A stretch of 64,000 nt of DNA from Candidatus Bathyarchaeia archaeon (GCA_038873195.1 JAVZEV010000001.1:834490-898489), one strand, 5' to 3'; positions 15,815 through 25,081 are shown, numbered from the stretch's first letter. Notes: generated from the letters alone by a model not told the origin. Numbers and translations are program-made.

Positions 15815-16966
15815 ATGAAAATAGCCAAGCTGAATACTTATTTCTGGCAAGGAAACGAAGCATGTGCAGAAGCCGCCATAATTGCTGGATGTCGCTTTTT
15901 TGCAGGCTATCCAATAACGCCAGCCAGCGAATTATTTGAACATATGGCTAAACGTTTGCCACAAGTTGGTGGAATAACTATTCAAATGGAAGATGAAATG
16001 GCTTCTTTAGGCGCAGTTATAGGCGCAAGCTGGACAGGAAACAAAGCCATGACCGCCACATCAGGACCAGGCTTTAGCTTAATGCAGGAATTGATAGGTT
16101 ACGCGTTTATGACTGAAACGCCATGCGTGATAGCCGACATGCAAAGGGTAGGACCAAGCACTGGACAAGCCACAAAATGCGGGCAAGGAGACGTGATGCA
16201 AGCTCGCTGGGGCACTCACGGCGATTACTCAGCTATTGTGCTTGCGCCAAACTCCGTCCAAGAAATGTTCACGTTAACCATTAAAGCTTTTAACTATGCA
16301 GAAAAATATCGCACTCCAGTTATACTTCTTGCAGACGAAATAGTCGCTCACATGAGAGAACAGGTAACCGTGCCGCCAATAGAACGTATAGAAATAATTA
16401 ACCGCAGAAAACCAAAAACTGGAGAAAAAGCATTTTTTGGCAATGAAGAAGTCCCGCCTATGCCAGCAGTTGGCGAAGGCTACAATGTTATCGTTACTGG
16501 GTCAACCCATGACGAGTATGGTGTTAGGTCAACAGCCAACCCGATTGTGCATAGACGCCTCGTAGAGAGACTCAACAACAAAATACAGAACCACGCGGAA
16601 GAAATTGCAGATTACGAAAGCTACAATGTCGACAAGTGCAGAATAGGTATAGTCGCCTTTGGTTGCACATCACGCGCCATCTACGAAGCAGCAGAAAATG
16701 CGGAAAAAATGGGAATAAAAACTGGATATGTGAGATTGAGGACTCTTTGGCCTTTTCCGGAACAAATCATCAGAAGACTAGCAAAATCGGCTAAGAAGAT
16801 AATTGTGCCAGAAATGAATTTGAAACAAATATTTTACGAGGTAGAACGAGCCGCAAAGGGTTCAGCGGAGATAATCCCATTAAACAAAATTGGCGGTGGA
16901 GAATTAATCACGCCAGAAGAGTTAACAGCTAAAATTCAAGAAGTAGCGAAGGAGGAGAAGAAATGA
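15815..16966 (+). CDS. korA: 2-oxoglutarate:ferredoxin oxidoreductase, alpha subunit
   Basis: Converts 2-oxoglutarate, CoA and oxidised ferredoxin to succinyl-CoA, or the reverse in CO2 fixation. The 383 residues show the pyrimidine-binding domain signature GNEACAEAAIIAGCRFFAGYPITP, MEDEMASLGAVIGASWTG and TATSGPGFSLMQE, plus a C-terminal transketolase-like domain. The N-terminus resembles KorA more than PorA or VorB; the substrate is therefore likely but not proved. Shares ATGA with korB. No ferredoxin delta subunit follows. Confidence 0.88.
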   Translation: MKIAKLNTYFWQGNEACAEAAIIAGCRFFAGYPITPASELFEHMAKRLPQVGGITIQMEDEMASLGAVIGASWTGNKAMTATSGPGFSLMQELIGYAFMTETPCVIADMQRVGPSTGQATKCGQGDVMQARWGTHGDYSAIVLAPNSVQEMFTLTIKAFNYAEKYRTPVILLADEIVAHMREQVTVPPIERIEIINRRKPKTGEKAFFGNEEVPPMPAVGEGYNVIVTGSTHDEYGVRSTANPIVHRRLVERLNNKIQNHAEEIADYESYNVDKCRIGIVAFGCTSRAIYEAAENAEKMGIKTGYVRLRTLWPFPEQIIRRLAKSAKKIIVPEMNLKQIFYEVERAAKGSAEIIPLNKIGGGELITPEELTAKIQEVAKEEKK

Positions 16967-17793
16967 CGCAGCAATTCTCAATAAGAAAATATCTCCGAGA
17001 CATCGAGATGCCCTTCTGCCCAGGCTGCGGCATATTCACAGTTATGAACGCTTTTTTGAAAGCCGTCCATGAACTAGGCCACGAAGACCTGAGCAAATTC
17101 GTTTTTTGCAGCGGAATCGGTTGTTCAGCATGGATTCCATCACCACACTTCATTGCCGACTCAATCCATACACCACACGGAAGAAGCATACCAATCGCAA
17201 CAGGCGTAAAGCTACTCCGTCCAGACGTTAACGTGGTTGTTTTCGGTGGCGACGGAGACATAGTGGGTATAGGCCTAAGCCACTTTATCCATGCAGCCAG
17301 AAGAAACTTAGACATACTCGTCATAATGGTTAATAACATGGTTTACGGAATGACTGGTGGACAAGTCGCACCGACAACGCCATTTAAAATAAAGACTACA
17401 ACAACCCCTTATGGAAGTTTTGAGCAACCATTAGACGCCACGAGATTAGCCGTTGCGGCCGGAGCATGTTACGTTTCGCGCTGGACTACAATACATCAAA
17501 ACGAATTAAGAGAAACCATAAAAAAGGCGATGAAAATGAAAGGTTTCAGATTCATTGAGGCAGTAAGTCAATGTCCAACAGCTTTTGGAAGAAGAGTGGG
17601 TTTTAAAGATGCTGGAGAAATGCTAAAGTGGTTCAAAGAAAATTCTGTTTCGATAAAACAAGCAGAGAAACTCGATGAAGACAAGTTAGCCGAGAAGATA
17701 GTTGTAGGCGAATTTATCCAAAGACAACGCCCCACGTTTGTTGACAATGTATACAAAATGATTGAGGAGGCACAAAAAATCGATGAAAATTGA
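16963..17793 (+). CDS. korB: 2-oxoglutarate:ferredoxin oxidoreductase, beta subunit
   Basis: The TPP-binding subunit, 276 residues: CPGCG near the N-terminus, then CSGIGCSAWIP, HTPHGRSIPIATGVKLLRPD, the TPP/Mg motif GGDGDIVGIGLSHFIHAARRN with NNMVYGMTGGQ, all standard for 2-oxoacid oxidoreductase beta subunits. Start overlaps korA by 4 bases; end overlaps korC by 11. Confidence 0.92.
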   Translation: MTQQFSIRKYLRDIEMPFCPGCGIFTVMNAFLKAVHELGHEDLSKFVFCSGIGCSAWIPSPHFIADSIHTPHGRSIPIATGVKLLRPDVNVVVFGGDGDIVGIGLSHFIHAARRNLDILVIMVNNMVYGMTGGQVAPTTPFKIKTTTTPYGSFEQPLDATRLAVAAGACYVSRWTTIHQNELRETIKKAMKMKGFRFIEAVSQCPTAFGRRVGFKDAGEMLKWFKENSVSIKQAEKLDEDKLAEKIVVGEFIQRQRPTFVDNVYKMIEEAQKIDEN

Positions 17794-18325
17794 AGTTAGA
17801 ATAAGCGGACTTGGCGGGCAAGGCGTAGTTTTGGCAGGTCAAATATTAGGCAAAGCAGCAGTCTACGATGGAAAAAATGCTGTTCAAACTCAAAGCTACG
17901 GTGCTGAAGCAAGAGGAAGCGCAGCAAAAAGCGAAGTGATAATATCAGACAGCAAAATTGGTTTTCCTGCGGTAAGAAAAAGCGACATACTAATCGCAAT
18001 GAGTCAGCAAGCCCTCGAGAAACATCTCAGAGACTTGAAAGAAAACGGAGTGTTACTTGTCGACAGTACATACGTAAAGAAAATACCGGAGATAACAGCA
18101 AAAGTGCTTCAGATTCCAGCGACAGAGAACGCCGAAAAAATGTTCGGCGCCAAAGTATATGCAAACATAATTATGCTTGGCGCCTTAGTAAAAGCCACAA
18201 ACATCGTCAGTGAAAAGGCAATTCAGAACGCCATCAAAGATACTGTAACTAGGAACACTGTCGACACAAATAAACAAGCATACAAACAAGGGACACGAAT
18301 GATTTCACCAAAATCCATCATTTGA
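17783..18325 (+). CDS. korC: 2-oxoglutarate:ferredoxin oxidoreductase, gamma subunit
   Basis: 180 residues beginning MKIEVRISGLGGQGVVLAGQILGKAA, the gamma-domain signature, followed by QTQSYGAEARGSAAKSEVIIS. I chose ATG at 17783, with GAGGAGG 12 bases upstream inside the korB coding region. A TTG at 17762 would begin inside that site and gives a non-homologous leader. Third gene of the korABC operon, ending just before a hairpin. Confidence 0.92.
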   Translation: MKIEVRISGLGGQGVVLAGQILGKAAVYDGKNAVQTQSYGAEARGSAAKSEVIISDSKIGFPAVRKSDILIAMSQQALEKHLRDLKENGVLLVDSTYVKKIPEITAKVLQIPATENAEKMFGAKVYANIIMLGALVKATNIVSEKAIQNAIKDTVTRNTVDTNKQAYKQGTRMISPKSII

Positions 18326-18330
18326 GATAA

Positions 18331-18352
18331 TTTAGGTTTTTCATTACCTAAA
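18331..18352. terminator. Hairpin between convergent genes
   Basis: TTTAGGT (18331-18337) pairs with ACCTAAA (18346-18352) around a T-rich 8-base loop. It lies between the korC stop and the stop of the convergent beta-helix gene, so it could end both transcripts. Confidence 0.5.
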
Positions 18353-18371
18353 AGCCCTAGGGATACCAGTT

Positions 18372-19913
18372 TTATGTTAACTGTTCCTCTTCTACTTTTT
18401 TCTTAATCGAAGCGCTTACATGAGCACGTTTTGATAAGTAGACAGTGATAAGAAGAAAGATTGCTATAGTTGCCGCAAAAATATAGACTAGGTTTTGAAA
18501 ATTGCGTATACTTTCATTGTAAGCTGACAAATGTTCGAGGAAAGCATTGTTTAATTGATTGTAAATTTCTTGAAGATAAGAGTAGTTTTCGGAAAGAATG
18601 GTATAGTTGTCCAAGAATTCATAATATGATGCGTTCAAACTGTCAAAATCTGATTGCAGTTGGGCGTAATTGCCGAGAAGTTGAGTGTAGAGGTACATGG
18701 TTTTGGAAGAGATTATTTTGATTGTGTGTGTGCTGAAGGTATAGTTGACGTATAAAAAGCGGTGTGTTTCATTAGAGGGACTCAGCAAATTTGGTTGAAC
18801 TTCTTCGTTATCTATAGTAACAATAAGTGAATAGTTCATCAATTCCGTTAAAATAACAATTCTGCAGAAACCAGTAGTAGATTCTTTACCGGTAACATTG
18901 AATATTATCATTCTATCTGCTGTTTCAGTCGCAACCTCAAATTTGAAATTAGAAATTGTTGAATTACAAATAAAGGGTACAGCATACGCTTTACCTTGAA
19001 AATCAACATAGAAAATAGAAAACATACCCGTTAGTGGATAATTATCTTGAACCGTTGAATCCACGAGGTACGGATCATCGCCTATTCCATCATAATTCAA
19101 ATCACGACCAGAATACTCACTCCAATAGTTGCCTTCACTATTATAGCTCCAAGAATTCGTAGTGTCAGAATACACTTGCTGAGTGTTATTAAAATTGTTA
19201 TGATAAATAGTGTTCTCTCCGCTGAGTGTGAGATGTATTCCGTAGTAATTTGAGAGCACAGTGTTGCCAGAAATCATGTTGTTGCTAGAGGATAGAAGAT
19301 AGATGCCCGCATTTATGTTATAAGTAATTGTGTTATAAGATATCGTGTTACTACTTGAGTAATGCAAACTTAGTCCATTTAAGACGTTAGAAAATATTGT
19401 ATTGTTTAGAACTATGTTGTTGCTAGAGAAGCGAAGGCTAATTCCATTTGTGTTCTGTATTATTTTATTATAACTTACGACAACTCGGTTGGAATAATTT
19501 AATAGTATTCCGCAGTTCATCGCATCTTCTCCACTGTTTCTAACCGTGAAGTTTCTGATCGTCACGTTTTCAGCCGTTATAACTACCACGTTTTCGTTTC
19601 CAGAACCATCAATAATTGTAAGGTCTGTATGTTCGCCAATTAATGACACGCTTTTATTGATAAGTAAGTTTTCAACATATGTTCCATTTCGAACATAAAT
19701 GGTATACCCATCCAAGGCGTTTTTTAACGCGCTTGTTATGTTTCTATAGGGGTGCTCTATAGTGCCATCCCAAGGACCAAGAATGTTACGCGAGTCTACA
19801 TATATAACACTGGTTTCCGCTTTTACATCTGTCTTCCAAGCTAGTAGGAAGGGTAGAGATAATAAAGATAGAAATATAAACAAACTCGATATTGATGTTT
19901 TCAATTTAACCAC
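18372..19913 (-). CDS. Surface-anchored parallel beta-helix (NosD-like) protein
   Basis: 513 residues: signal peptide (about 1-32), then NosD-type right-handed beta-helix repeats (about 90-260) with recurring N-hydrophobic-I-x-x-N units such as SSNNIVLNNTIFSN and SSNNMISGNTVLSN. The typical archaeal closing block GNYWSEYSG...DGIGDDPY follows, then a beta region. A coiled-coil-like stretch near 410-470 is followed by a C-terminal membrane helix (about 475-497) and a basic tail. It probably displays a beta-helix outside the cell for carbohydrate or surface contact; the ligand is unknown. Confidence 0.82.
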   Translation of the reverse strand: MVKLKTSISSLFIFLSLLSLPFLLAWKTDVKAETSVIYVDSRNILGPWDGTIEHPYRNITSALKNALDGYTIYVRNGTYVENLLINKSVSLIGEHTDLTIIDGSGNENVVVITAENVTIRNFTVRNSGEDAMNCGILLNYSNRVVVSYNKIIQNTNGISLRFSSNNIVLNNTIFSNVLNGLSLHYSSSNTISYNTITYNINAGIYLLSSSNNMISGNTVLSNYYGIHLTLSGENTIYHNNFNNTQQVYSDTTNSWSYNSEGNYWSEYSGRDLNYDGIGDDPYLVDSTVQDNYPLTGMFSIFYVDFQGKAYAVPFICNSTISNFKFEVATETADRMIIFNVTGKESTTGFCRIVILTELMNYSLIVTIDNEEVQPNLLSPSNETHRFLYVNYTFSTHTIKIISSKTMYLYTQLLGNYAQLQSDFDSLNASYYEFLDNYTILSENYSYLQEIYNQLNNAFLEHLSAYNESIRNFQNLVYIFAATIAIFLLITVYLSKRAHVSASIKKKVEEEQLT

Positions 19914-19969
19914 GTTCTCTTATGTTAGAATGTAGAATTATTAAACGTTAAGGTAACATACGCAAATAA

Positions 19970-20584
19970 TCATATTTTTGCGAGCGATTTCCCAAGCATA
20001 ACTGAACATGCAGTAGCAAAAGAGAAAGCGAGAACAAAAATGATTGGATCAATGACAGGTTGTGTAATAGCCCATAAAGCTGCTGTGTATAACACAAATG
20101 CCATTAATGCAAATGCAAAAGCTTGAACCTTAATATTTACTATTTTTTTAGCCACGATAGCTTGTTGCCGAGCTAATGCTGTTTCAAGCAGTTCTTTTGC
20201 ATCCCTCATTTCCTGGTCGGTCACAAGAATTACTAGATTTTTATCGGTATCTTGAAACTTAAAACTTGAAAGAGCATATCTTTGTAGATCCCAAGGTCGC
20301 TTCTTTGGTAAAATTTTTACAATATTGCTTTTTTCCATTTTTTTCAGAATTGTTTGAATTTTCCGTATAAATTGAATATCATTTGCTTTTTCTTCCCCAT
20401 ACAATTTTTTCACGAGATCTTTCACATCTGGAAAATACAGTTCAAGCTGAAAAGATGCGATAGCTTTGGCGAGAGTATATTGATATTCGCCTTCACGCAA
20501 TCGAATATTGGCTATTTTAAGGTCCGCCCTTAGAGCTTCTTGTAAAAATCTTATTTCGTCTAATGTTGGTTTGTGCTGAGACAT
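19970..20584 (-). CDS. Membrane protein with cytoplasmic helical domain, function unknown
   Basis: 204 residues. The first 140 are charged and helical, with a possible winged-helix-like section around 55-125 (DLVKKLYGEEKANDIQFIRKI, MEKSNIVKILPKKRPWDLQRY). Two membrane helices follow (about 153-172 and 178-197). I do not recognise a family. It is divergent from the winged-helix gene at 20757, and the space between holds repeated elements, so the two may be linked functionally. Confidence 0.65.
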   Translation of the reverse strand: MSQHKPTLDEIRFLQEALRADLKIANIRLREGEYQYTLAKAIASFQLELYFPDVKDLVKKLYGEEKANDIQFIRKIQTILKKMEKSNIVKILPKKRPWDLQRYALSSFKFQDTDKNLVILVTDQEMRDAKELLETALARQQAIVAKKIVNIKVQAFAFALMAFVLYTAALWAITQPVIDPIIFVLAFSFATACSVMLGKSLAKI

Positions 20585-20594
20585 TTTTCTTCCT

Positions 20595-20684
20595 TTTCAA
20601 TAGTTTCAGTTGAAACAAGCTTAAAAAGTCTTCGCGTATTGGATGGTGATTTCAATAGTTTCAACAGTTTTTCGAGTATTTGAT
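20595..20684. repeat. Alternating direct repeats in a divergent promoter region
   Basis: TTTCAATAGTTTCA occurs at 20595-20608 and again at 20650-20663. Each copy is followed by a second shared element, CTTCGCGTATTGGAT (20630-20644) and TTTCGAGTATTTGAT (20670-20684). The A-B-A-B order in the gap between two divergent genes suggests operators for a shared regulator. Confidence 0.5.
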
Positions 20685-20756
20685 CTGCTTTTCAATGTAG
20701 TCTACCGAAAAAATCCGTAACTTATTCAATAGGGAGAGTATTATTGGGCGGAGAGT

Positions 20757-21158
20757 TTGGAACGTTATACTGTGAAGCTTTGTATTCCTTTGCTTAAAGA
20801 AAACGGTTTCAGATTTTACAGAAAGTACAGAAGCCGTATTGAAATCATAGCCTTGATGCTGGAGGCAATGAGAGAGAATGGCGCATCTAAATTTTTCATA
20901 ATGAAACATGCAAATACCAACTCTGCTCAGCTTAATAGATATTTAAAAACCTTAATCCAACTGGGCTTTGCAGAAGCTACCTTAAAAAATAACCGCTTTT
21001 TATATATCGCTAGCAAGAAAGGACTCGCGTTTCTGAAACAATACTACATTCTTCAAGAAATGCTGTTAGAAGCGTCAACAGAAACCAAATCACAAATCTT
21101 AACTTACGGAACATTAGCGGAAAGGCAAGCGGAATACCAGTCTATTTCACGCTTTTAA
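20757..21158 (+). CDS. Winged-helix DNA-binding regulator
   Basis: 133 residues. Residues about 24-100 fit the archaeal wHTH family that starts RSRIEIIALMLEAMRENGASKFFIMKHANTNSAQLNRYL and continues with a wing-like strand (NNRFLYIASKKGLAFL). TTG at 20757 is the annotated start; GTG at 20772 is an alternative. It is divergent from a membrane protein and may regulate both through the repeats upstream. The 3' end forms part of a large inverted repeat. Confidence 0.8.
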   Translation: MERYTVKLCIPLLKENGFRFYRKYRSRIEIIALMLEAMRENGASKFFIMKHANTNSAQLNRYLKTLIQLGFAEATLKNNRFLYIASKKGLAFLKQYYILQEMLLEASTETKSQILTYGTLAERQAEYQSISRF

Positions 21159-21198
21159 TCCCCTTCTCCTTTCGGCTTAAAAGCGAATTCCGCTTGCC
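21124..21198. repeat. Nested perfect inverted repeats at the end of the winged-helix gene
   Basis: GGCAAGCGGAAT (21124-21135) pairs with ATTCCGCTTGCC (21187-21198). Inside this CGCTTTTAA (21150-21158) pairs with TTAAAAGCG (21177-21185). Both stems are perfect, and the inner one contains the TAA stop codon. Confidence 0.75.
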
Positions 21199-21267
21199 CC
21201 GCCCAATAAACTTAGTTTTCGGAAAACAACTGGAGTTAAGTAGTGATTTTGGAAGCGCAATCTATCA

Positions 21268-21276
21268 CTTTATAAA
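21268..21276 (+). promoter_or_regulatory. purM TATA box
   Basis: CTTTATAAA; its centre is about 26 bases upstream of GTG at 21300, which points to a leaderless purM message. An in-frame ATG at 21276 falls within the box and cannot be the start if this promoter is used. Confidence 0.6.
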
Positions 21277-21299
21277 TGAATGTTGCTCACTGTAATTCG

Positions 21300-22394
21300 G
21301 TGCGATGTTGGTTGCCACGTGAATTTACATATACGCAAGCCGGAGTTGACAGAGAGTTAAGGGCAGAGTCGAAAAAGGCTTTGCAAGTTTTGCGGGAAAC
21401 TTACAGGTTTAGCGGCTATGGCGAGGTTGTTCAGCTTCCTTATGGGAACATTTTTCCTTTTGGTGCAGATCGTTACTTGGATTTGGTTATTGAAGGCGTG
21501 GGCACGAAGGTGCTTGTCGCGCAGTTAGCTGATAAATATGATACGATTGGTGTTGATGCTGTGGCGTTGGCTGTTAATGATGTTATAAGGTCTGGAGCTA
21601 AACCGTTAGCCGTCGCGGATAATATTCATGCGCAAGTTTCAGACCCTTATTTAGTTAGGGAGTGGTTGAAGGGTATAGCGGAAGGTGCGGTAGAAGCTGA
21701 ATGTGTGGTGCCGAGTGGAGAAATTGGCGATGTCGCTGAAGTAGTGAAGGGGCTGGTAGAAGGGAAAGGTTTCGACATGGTTGTGGCTACAATAGGCGTG
21801 GTGACGCGTGAAAAGATAATTTATGGGAGAAACATAAAGGCAGGCGACTCGATTATTGGCTTGCGGAGTTCTGGAGTTCACAGTAATGGCGTGTCTTTGG
21901 CTAGGAAGATTCTTTTCAAAAAGTGGGGTGGCATGTATGAGCCTCATGACATTCCAGAGGGGCTAGACCGTGAGGTTGTTTTGGAGGCTTTGGAGCCTAT
22001 GAAAATTTATGTTAAGCCATTGCTCAAAGTTGCTGATGTGCTTAAGGTGAAGGCGGCAGTGCATATTACGGGCGATGCGTATCTTAAATTTGACAATTTA
22101 GCAAGATTCTCGAAAGGCGTAGGCTTTGAATTTGACAACTTTAAGCCTCAACCAATCTTTGAGTTAATTCAGAAAACTGCTTCAAAGTTGGGCAAGACAA
22201 TAACTGATGAGGAGATGTTCAAGACGTTCAACATGGGTTGGGGTTTCGCAGTAATAGTGGATAAAAGAGACAAGGATGAGGCTGTGGATGTTTTGGAGAA
22301 GACAGGTGCGCAGGCGGAGCAAATAGGCAACGTGACCGACAACGCGGGCATAAAAATTCATTATAGAGACAAGAAAATAATTTTGAAGTGGTAA
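21300..22394 (+). CDS. purM: Phosphoribosylformylglycinamidine cyclo-ligase (AIR synthetase)
   Basis: Fifth step of purine synthesis: ATP-dependent ring closure of FGAM to AIR. Contains YTQAGVDRE, the IEGVGTKVLVAQ motif, DAVALAVNDVIRSGAKPLAVAD, SGEIGDVAE, GLRSSGVHSNGVSLARK and HITGDAYLKFDN, all PurM landmarks. I chose GTG at 21300 (364 residues) because the TATA box predicts transcription starting there; the ATG at 21276 would overlap that box. First gene of the purM-purS-purL-purQ block. Confidence 0.93.
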   Translation: MRCWLPREFTYTQAGVDRELRAESKKALQVLRETYRFSGYGEVVQLPYGNIFPFGADRYLDLVIEGVGTKVLVAQLADKYDTIGVDAVALAVNDVIRSGAKPLAVADNIHAQVSDPYLVREWLKGIAEGAVEAECVVPSGEIGDVAEVVKGLVEGKGFDMVVATIGVVTREKIIYGRNIKAGDSIIGLRSSGVHSNGVSLARKILFKKWGGMYEPHDIPEGLDREVVLEALEPMKIYVKPLLKVADVLKVKAAVHITGDAYLKFDNLARFSKGVGFEFDNFKPQPIFELIQKTASKLGKTITDEEMFKTFNMGWGFAVIVDKRDKDEAVDVLEKTGAQAEQIGNVTDNAGIKIHYRDKKIILKW

Positions 22395-22448
22395 TTTGCC
22401 TTGTTATTGATAAAAGCGTTTAAATTCCATAAAATTCAAACTTAACCC

Positions 22449-22700
22449 ATGAAATACCGTTTAAAAATTGAAGTTAACCTTAAACCTGGACATAGCGACC
22501 CCGAAGGCGAAACAACTGAGCGCTTGCTGAGAGAGCTTGGGTATAAAGTTAAAACGGTTAATGTGGGCAAAGTTTACCGTGTAATTCTTAATGCTGATTC
22601 GAGAAAGGAGGCTGAAGTGAAGGCTGATGAAATGTGTAGAAGGCTTCTGGCGAATCCAACAAAAGACAACTACACAGTAACGATTGAGGAAGAAAAATGA
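22449..22700 (+). CDS. purS: FGAM synthase small subunit PurS
   Basis: 83 residues: YRLKIEVNLKPGHSDPEGETTERLLRELGYK and VNVGKVYRVIL, the usual PurS fold. It bridges PurL and PurQ in the three-part FGAM synthase. A TATA-like GTTTAAATT about 28 bases upstream suggests this ATG starts a leaderless message of its own. Shares ATGA with purL. Confidence 0.93.
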   Translation: MKYRLKIEVNLKPGHSDPEGETTERLLRELGYKVKTVNVGKVYRVILNADSRKEAEVKADEMCRRLLANPTKDNYTVTIEEEK

Positions 22701-25078
22701 ACGGCAGCTTGTATATCCGCAGAAAAACGGCCTTTCCAATTTTTGAAATAAACGTGTTCGAGGCTACAGACCAGCAACTGTTGGAAATCAGTCGAGAACT
22801 TGGCATAGGATTAAATTTGCATGAGATGAAGGCAGTCCAAGAATATTTTAGGAAAAAAGGGCGTAATCCAACTGATGTGGAGCTTCAGACCATCGGGCAA
22901 ACGTGGTCGGAGCATTGTTTTCACAAGACATTTAAAGGCAAGATAAATGTGGGCGAAAAAGAGATTGACAGCCTCTTTAAAACATACATTGTAAGGGCTA
23001 CGGATGAGATTAATCCAAAATGGTGTTTTTCTGTTTTTGAAGATAATGCGGGTATTATACGATTTGACAGGGGCTATGGTGTAGCGGCTAAGGTTGAGAC
23101 GCATAATCATCCTTCTGCTGTAGAGCCGTTTGGCGGAGCCGCGACTGGTGTGGGCGGCGTCATCCGAGACATTTTGGGAGTGTGGGCTGACCCGATTGTA
23201 TGCACGGATGTTTTAGGTTTTGGACCATTAGATTTCGATTATAGTAAGCTTCCAGCTGGAGTGAAGCATCCAAAATATATTTACATGGGTGTCGTAGCAG
23301 GTATTGGAAGCTACGGCAACAACATGGGCATTCCCACTGTGAATGGCGCAATATACTTTGACGAAAGCTACACTGGAAATGTGGTTGTTTACTGCGGATG
23401 CGTAGGGTTGCTTCCGCTGAAAAAATTCAGGAAAAACGCTAAGCCTAATGACGTAATTGTTTTGGCTGGCGGAAAAACTGGACGCGACGGGATTCATGGA
23501 GTAACGTTTGCGTCTGCTGAGCTGACGGAGAAATCAGAGGAAGTTTCTAGACCGGCGGTTCAAATTGCAAATCCGATTGAAGAGGAAAAACTGAAAAGAG
23601 CCATAATCACGGTTCGCGACTGTGAGTTAGCGTCGGCGATAACAGACCTTGGAGGCGGTGGATTATCATCAGCTGTTGGTGAAACGGCGAAGAAGTTTGG
23701 TTGCGGTGCTGTTATAGAGCTTGATAGGGTTCCATTGAAGTATCCGGGATTGGCTCCGTGGGAGATTTATGTTTCCGAATCGCAAGAGAGAATGCTTTTG
23801 GCTGTTCCGTCTGAGAACCTCAGTAAGGTTTTGGAAATTTTTGAAAATGAAGATGTTGAGGCGACGGCTATTGGGAAATACACTTCAGACAAGCTTTTGC
23901 AAATCTATTATTGCGGCGAAAAAGTTGCTGAGATGGATATTTCCTTTCTCTTTGAACCGCCAAAAATTGTGAGAACCGCAAAGTATGAACCATCGAATTT
24001 TGAGGAGCCAGTTTTTCCAGAGCCAACAAACCTAACAAAGACTGTTTTGCAGCTTTTGTCTTCGCCGAACATTGCAAGCAAGGAAAGCGTAATTCGCAGT
24101 TACGACCACGAAGTGAAGGGCAACACGACGCTTAAGCCTTTGCAAGGAGAATACGGCGGACCTAATGACGCAGCGGTTATAAAACCTCTAGAAAATTCTT
24201 GGAAGGGCATAGCCATTTCGTGTGGGATGAATCCGAACTACGGTAAGATTGACACTTATTGGATGGCCGCGTCCGCGATAGATGAGGCTGTTAGGAATAA
24301 TGTAGCTGTTGGCGGAAGAAGAATCGCCTTGCTGGATAATTTTACGTGGGGCAACCCTGAAAAGCCCGAAAGACTCGGCAGTTTAGTTAGAGCGTGCGAG
24401 GCATGCTACAAGTTTGCAAAGGCTTTTAGAACGCCGTTTATTTCCGGAAAAGACAGCCTATACAATGAATCTCCGCTTGGTCCAGTGACACCGACTCTTT
24501 TAATCACAGCTTTAGGCATTATCCCAGACATTCGCTTGGCTGTTTCGATGGATGTTAAGGATGTGGGCGATTCGGTGTACATTGTTGGCAAGACATTTGC
24601 GGAGTTAGGCGGCTCGGAGTATTATAAGCTGAAAGGATTTGTTGGGAAGACTGTGCCAAAAGTGCGTGCAGCTCAGGCTAAGAAAACGTTTAGTGCTATT
24701 ACGAAGGCTGTTGATTTGGGTTTGATTAAGGCCTGCCATGACTTGTCTGAAGGTGGCTTGGCAGTGGGTGCTGCAGAGATGGCTTTTGCTGGTGGGCTTG
24801 GGTTGGAGTTGGATTTGCTAAAAGTTCCATGCGAGGCGTTGGCACGTGATGATTTTGTTTTGTTTTCGGAGTCTAACAGCCGTTTTCTAGTTGAAGTTTC
24901 AGAGAGGGATAAAGTGGATTTTGAGGTTCTAATGAAGAACACGGTTTGTGCGGAGATAGGCAAGGTCAGCGAAAATCCAAGGTTGCGCATCAAAGGGTTG
25001 GATGGAAAGGTTGTTGTTGACGCGTTGCTTGCAGAGTTGCTGGCAAGTTGGAAGAGAACATTAAGCAGCGGGGTGTAA
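22697..25078 (+). CDS. purL: FGAM synthase catalytic subunit PurL
   Basis: Amidates FGAR to FGAM with ATP, using ammonia from PurQ. 793 residues of the small PurL type (no fused glutaminase): IGQTWSEHCFHKTFKG, the KVETHNHPSAVEPFGGAATGVGG motif, DLGGGGLSSA, and the second half with NAAV-like GGPNDAAV and SGKDSLYNE. The first 25 residues are slightly longer than usual. Coupled to purS by a 4-base overlap and separated from purQ by 3 bases. Confidence 0.95.
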   Translation: MNGSLYIRRKTAFPIFEINVFEATDQQLLEISRELGIGLNLHEMKAVQEYFRKKGRNPTDVELQTIGQTWSEHCFHKTFKGKINVGEKEIDSLFKTYIVRATDEINPKWCFSVFEDNAGIIRFDRGYGVAAKVETHNHPSAVEPFGGAATGVGGVIRDILGVWADPIVCTDVLGFGPLDFDYSKLPAGVKHPKYIYMGVVAGIGSYGNNMGIPTVNGAIYFDESYTGNVVVYCGCVGLLPLKKFRKNAKPNDVIVLAGGKTGRDGIHGVTFASAELTEKSEEVSRPAVQIANPIEEEKLKRAIITVRDCELASAITDLGGGGLSSAVGETAKKFGCGAVIELDRVPLKYPGLAPWEIYVSESQERMLLAVPSENLSKVLEIFENEDVEATAIGKYTSDKLLQIYYCGEKVAEMDISFLFEPPKIVRTAKYEPSNFEEPVFPEPTNLTKTVLQLLSSPNIASKESVIRSYDHEVKGNTTLKPLQGEYGGPNDAAVIKPLENSWKGIAISCGMNPNYGKIDTYWMAASAIDEAVRNNVAVGGRRIALLDNFTWGNPEKPERLGSLVRACEACYKFAKAFRTPFISGKDSLYNESPLGPVTPTLLITALGIIPDIRLAVSMDVKDVGDSVYIVGKTFAELGGSEYYKLKGFVGKTVPKVRAAQAKKTFSAITKAVDLGLIKACHDLSEGGLAVGAAEMAFAGGLGLELDLLKVPCEALARDDFVLFSESNSRFLVEVSERDKVDFEVLMKNTVCAEIGKVSENPRLRIKGLDGKVVVDALLAELLASWKRTLSSGV

Positions 25079-25081
25079 ACT

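Noticed and set aside
20595-20684. CRISPR array
   Set aside because: Only two copies of each element, unequal spacing and no cas genes; better explained as operators.
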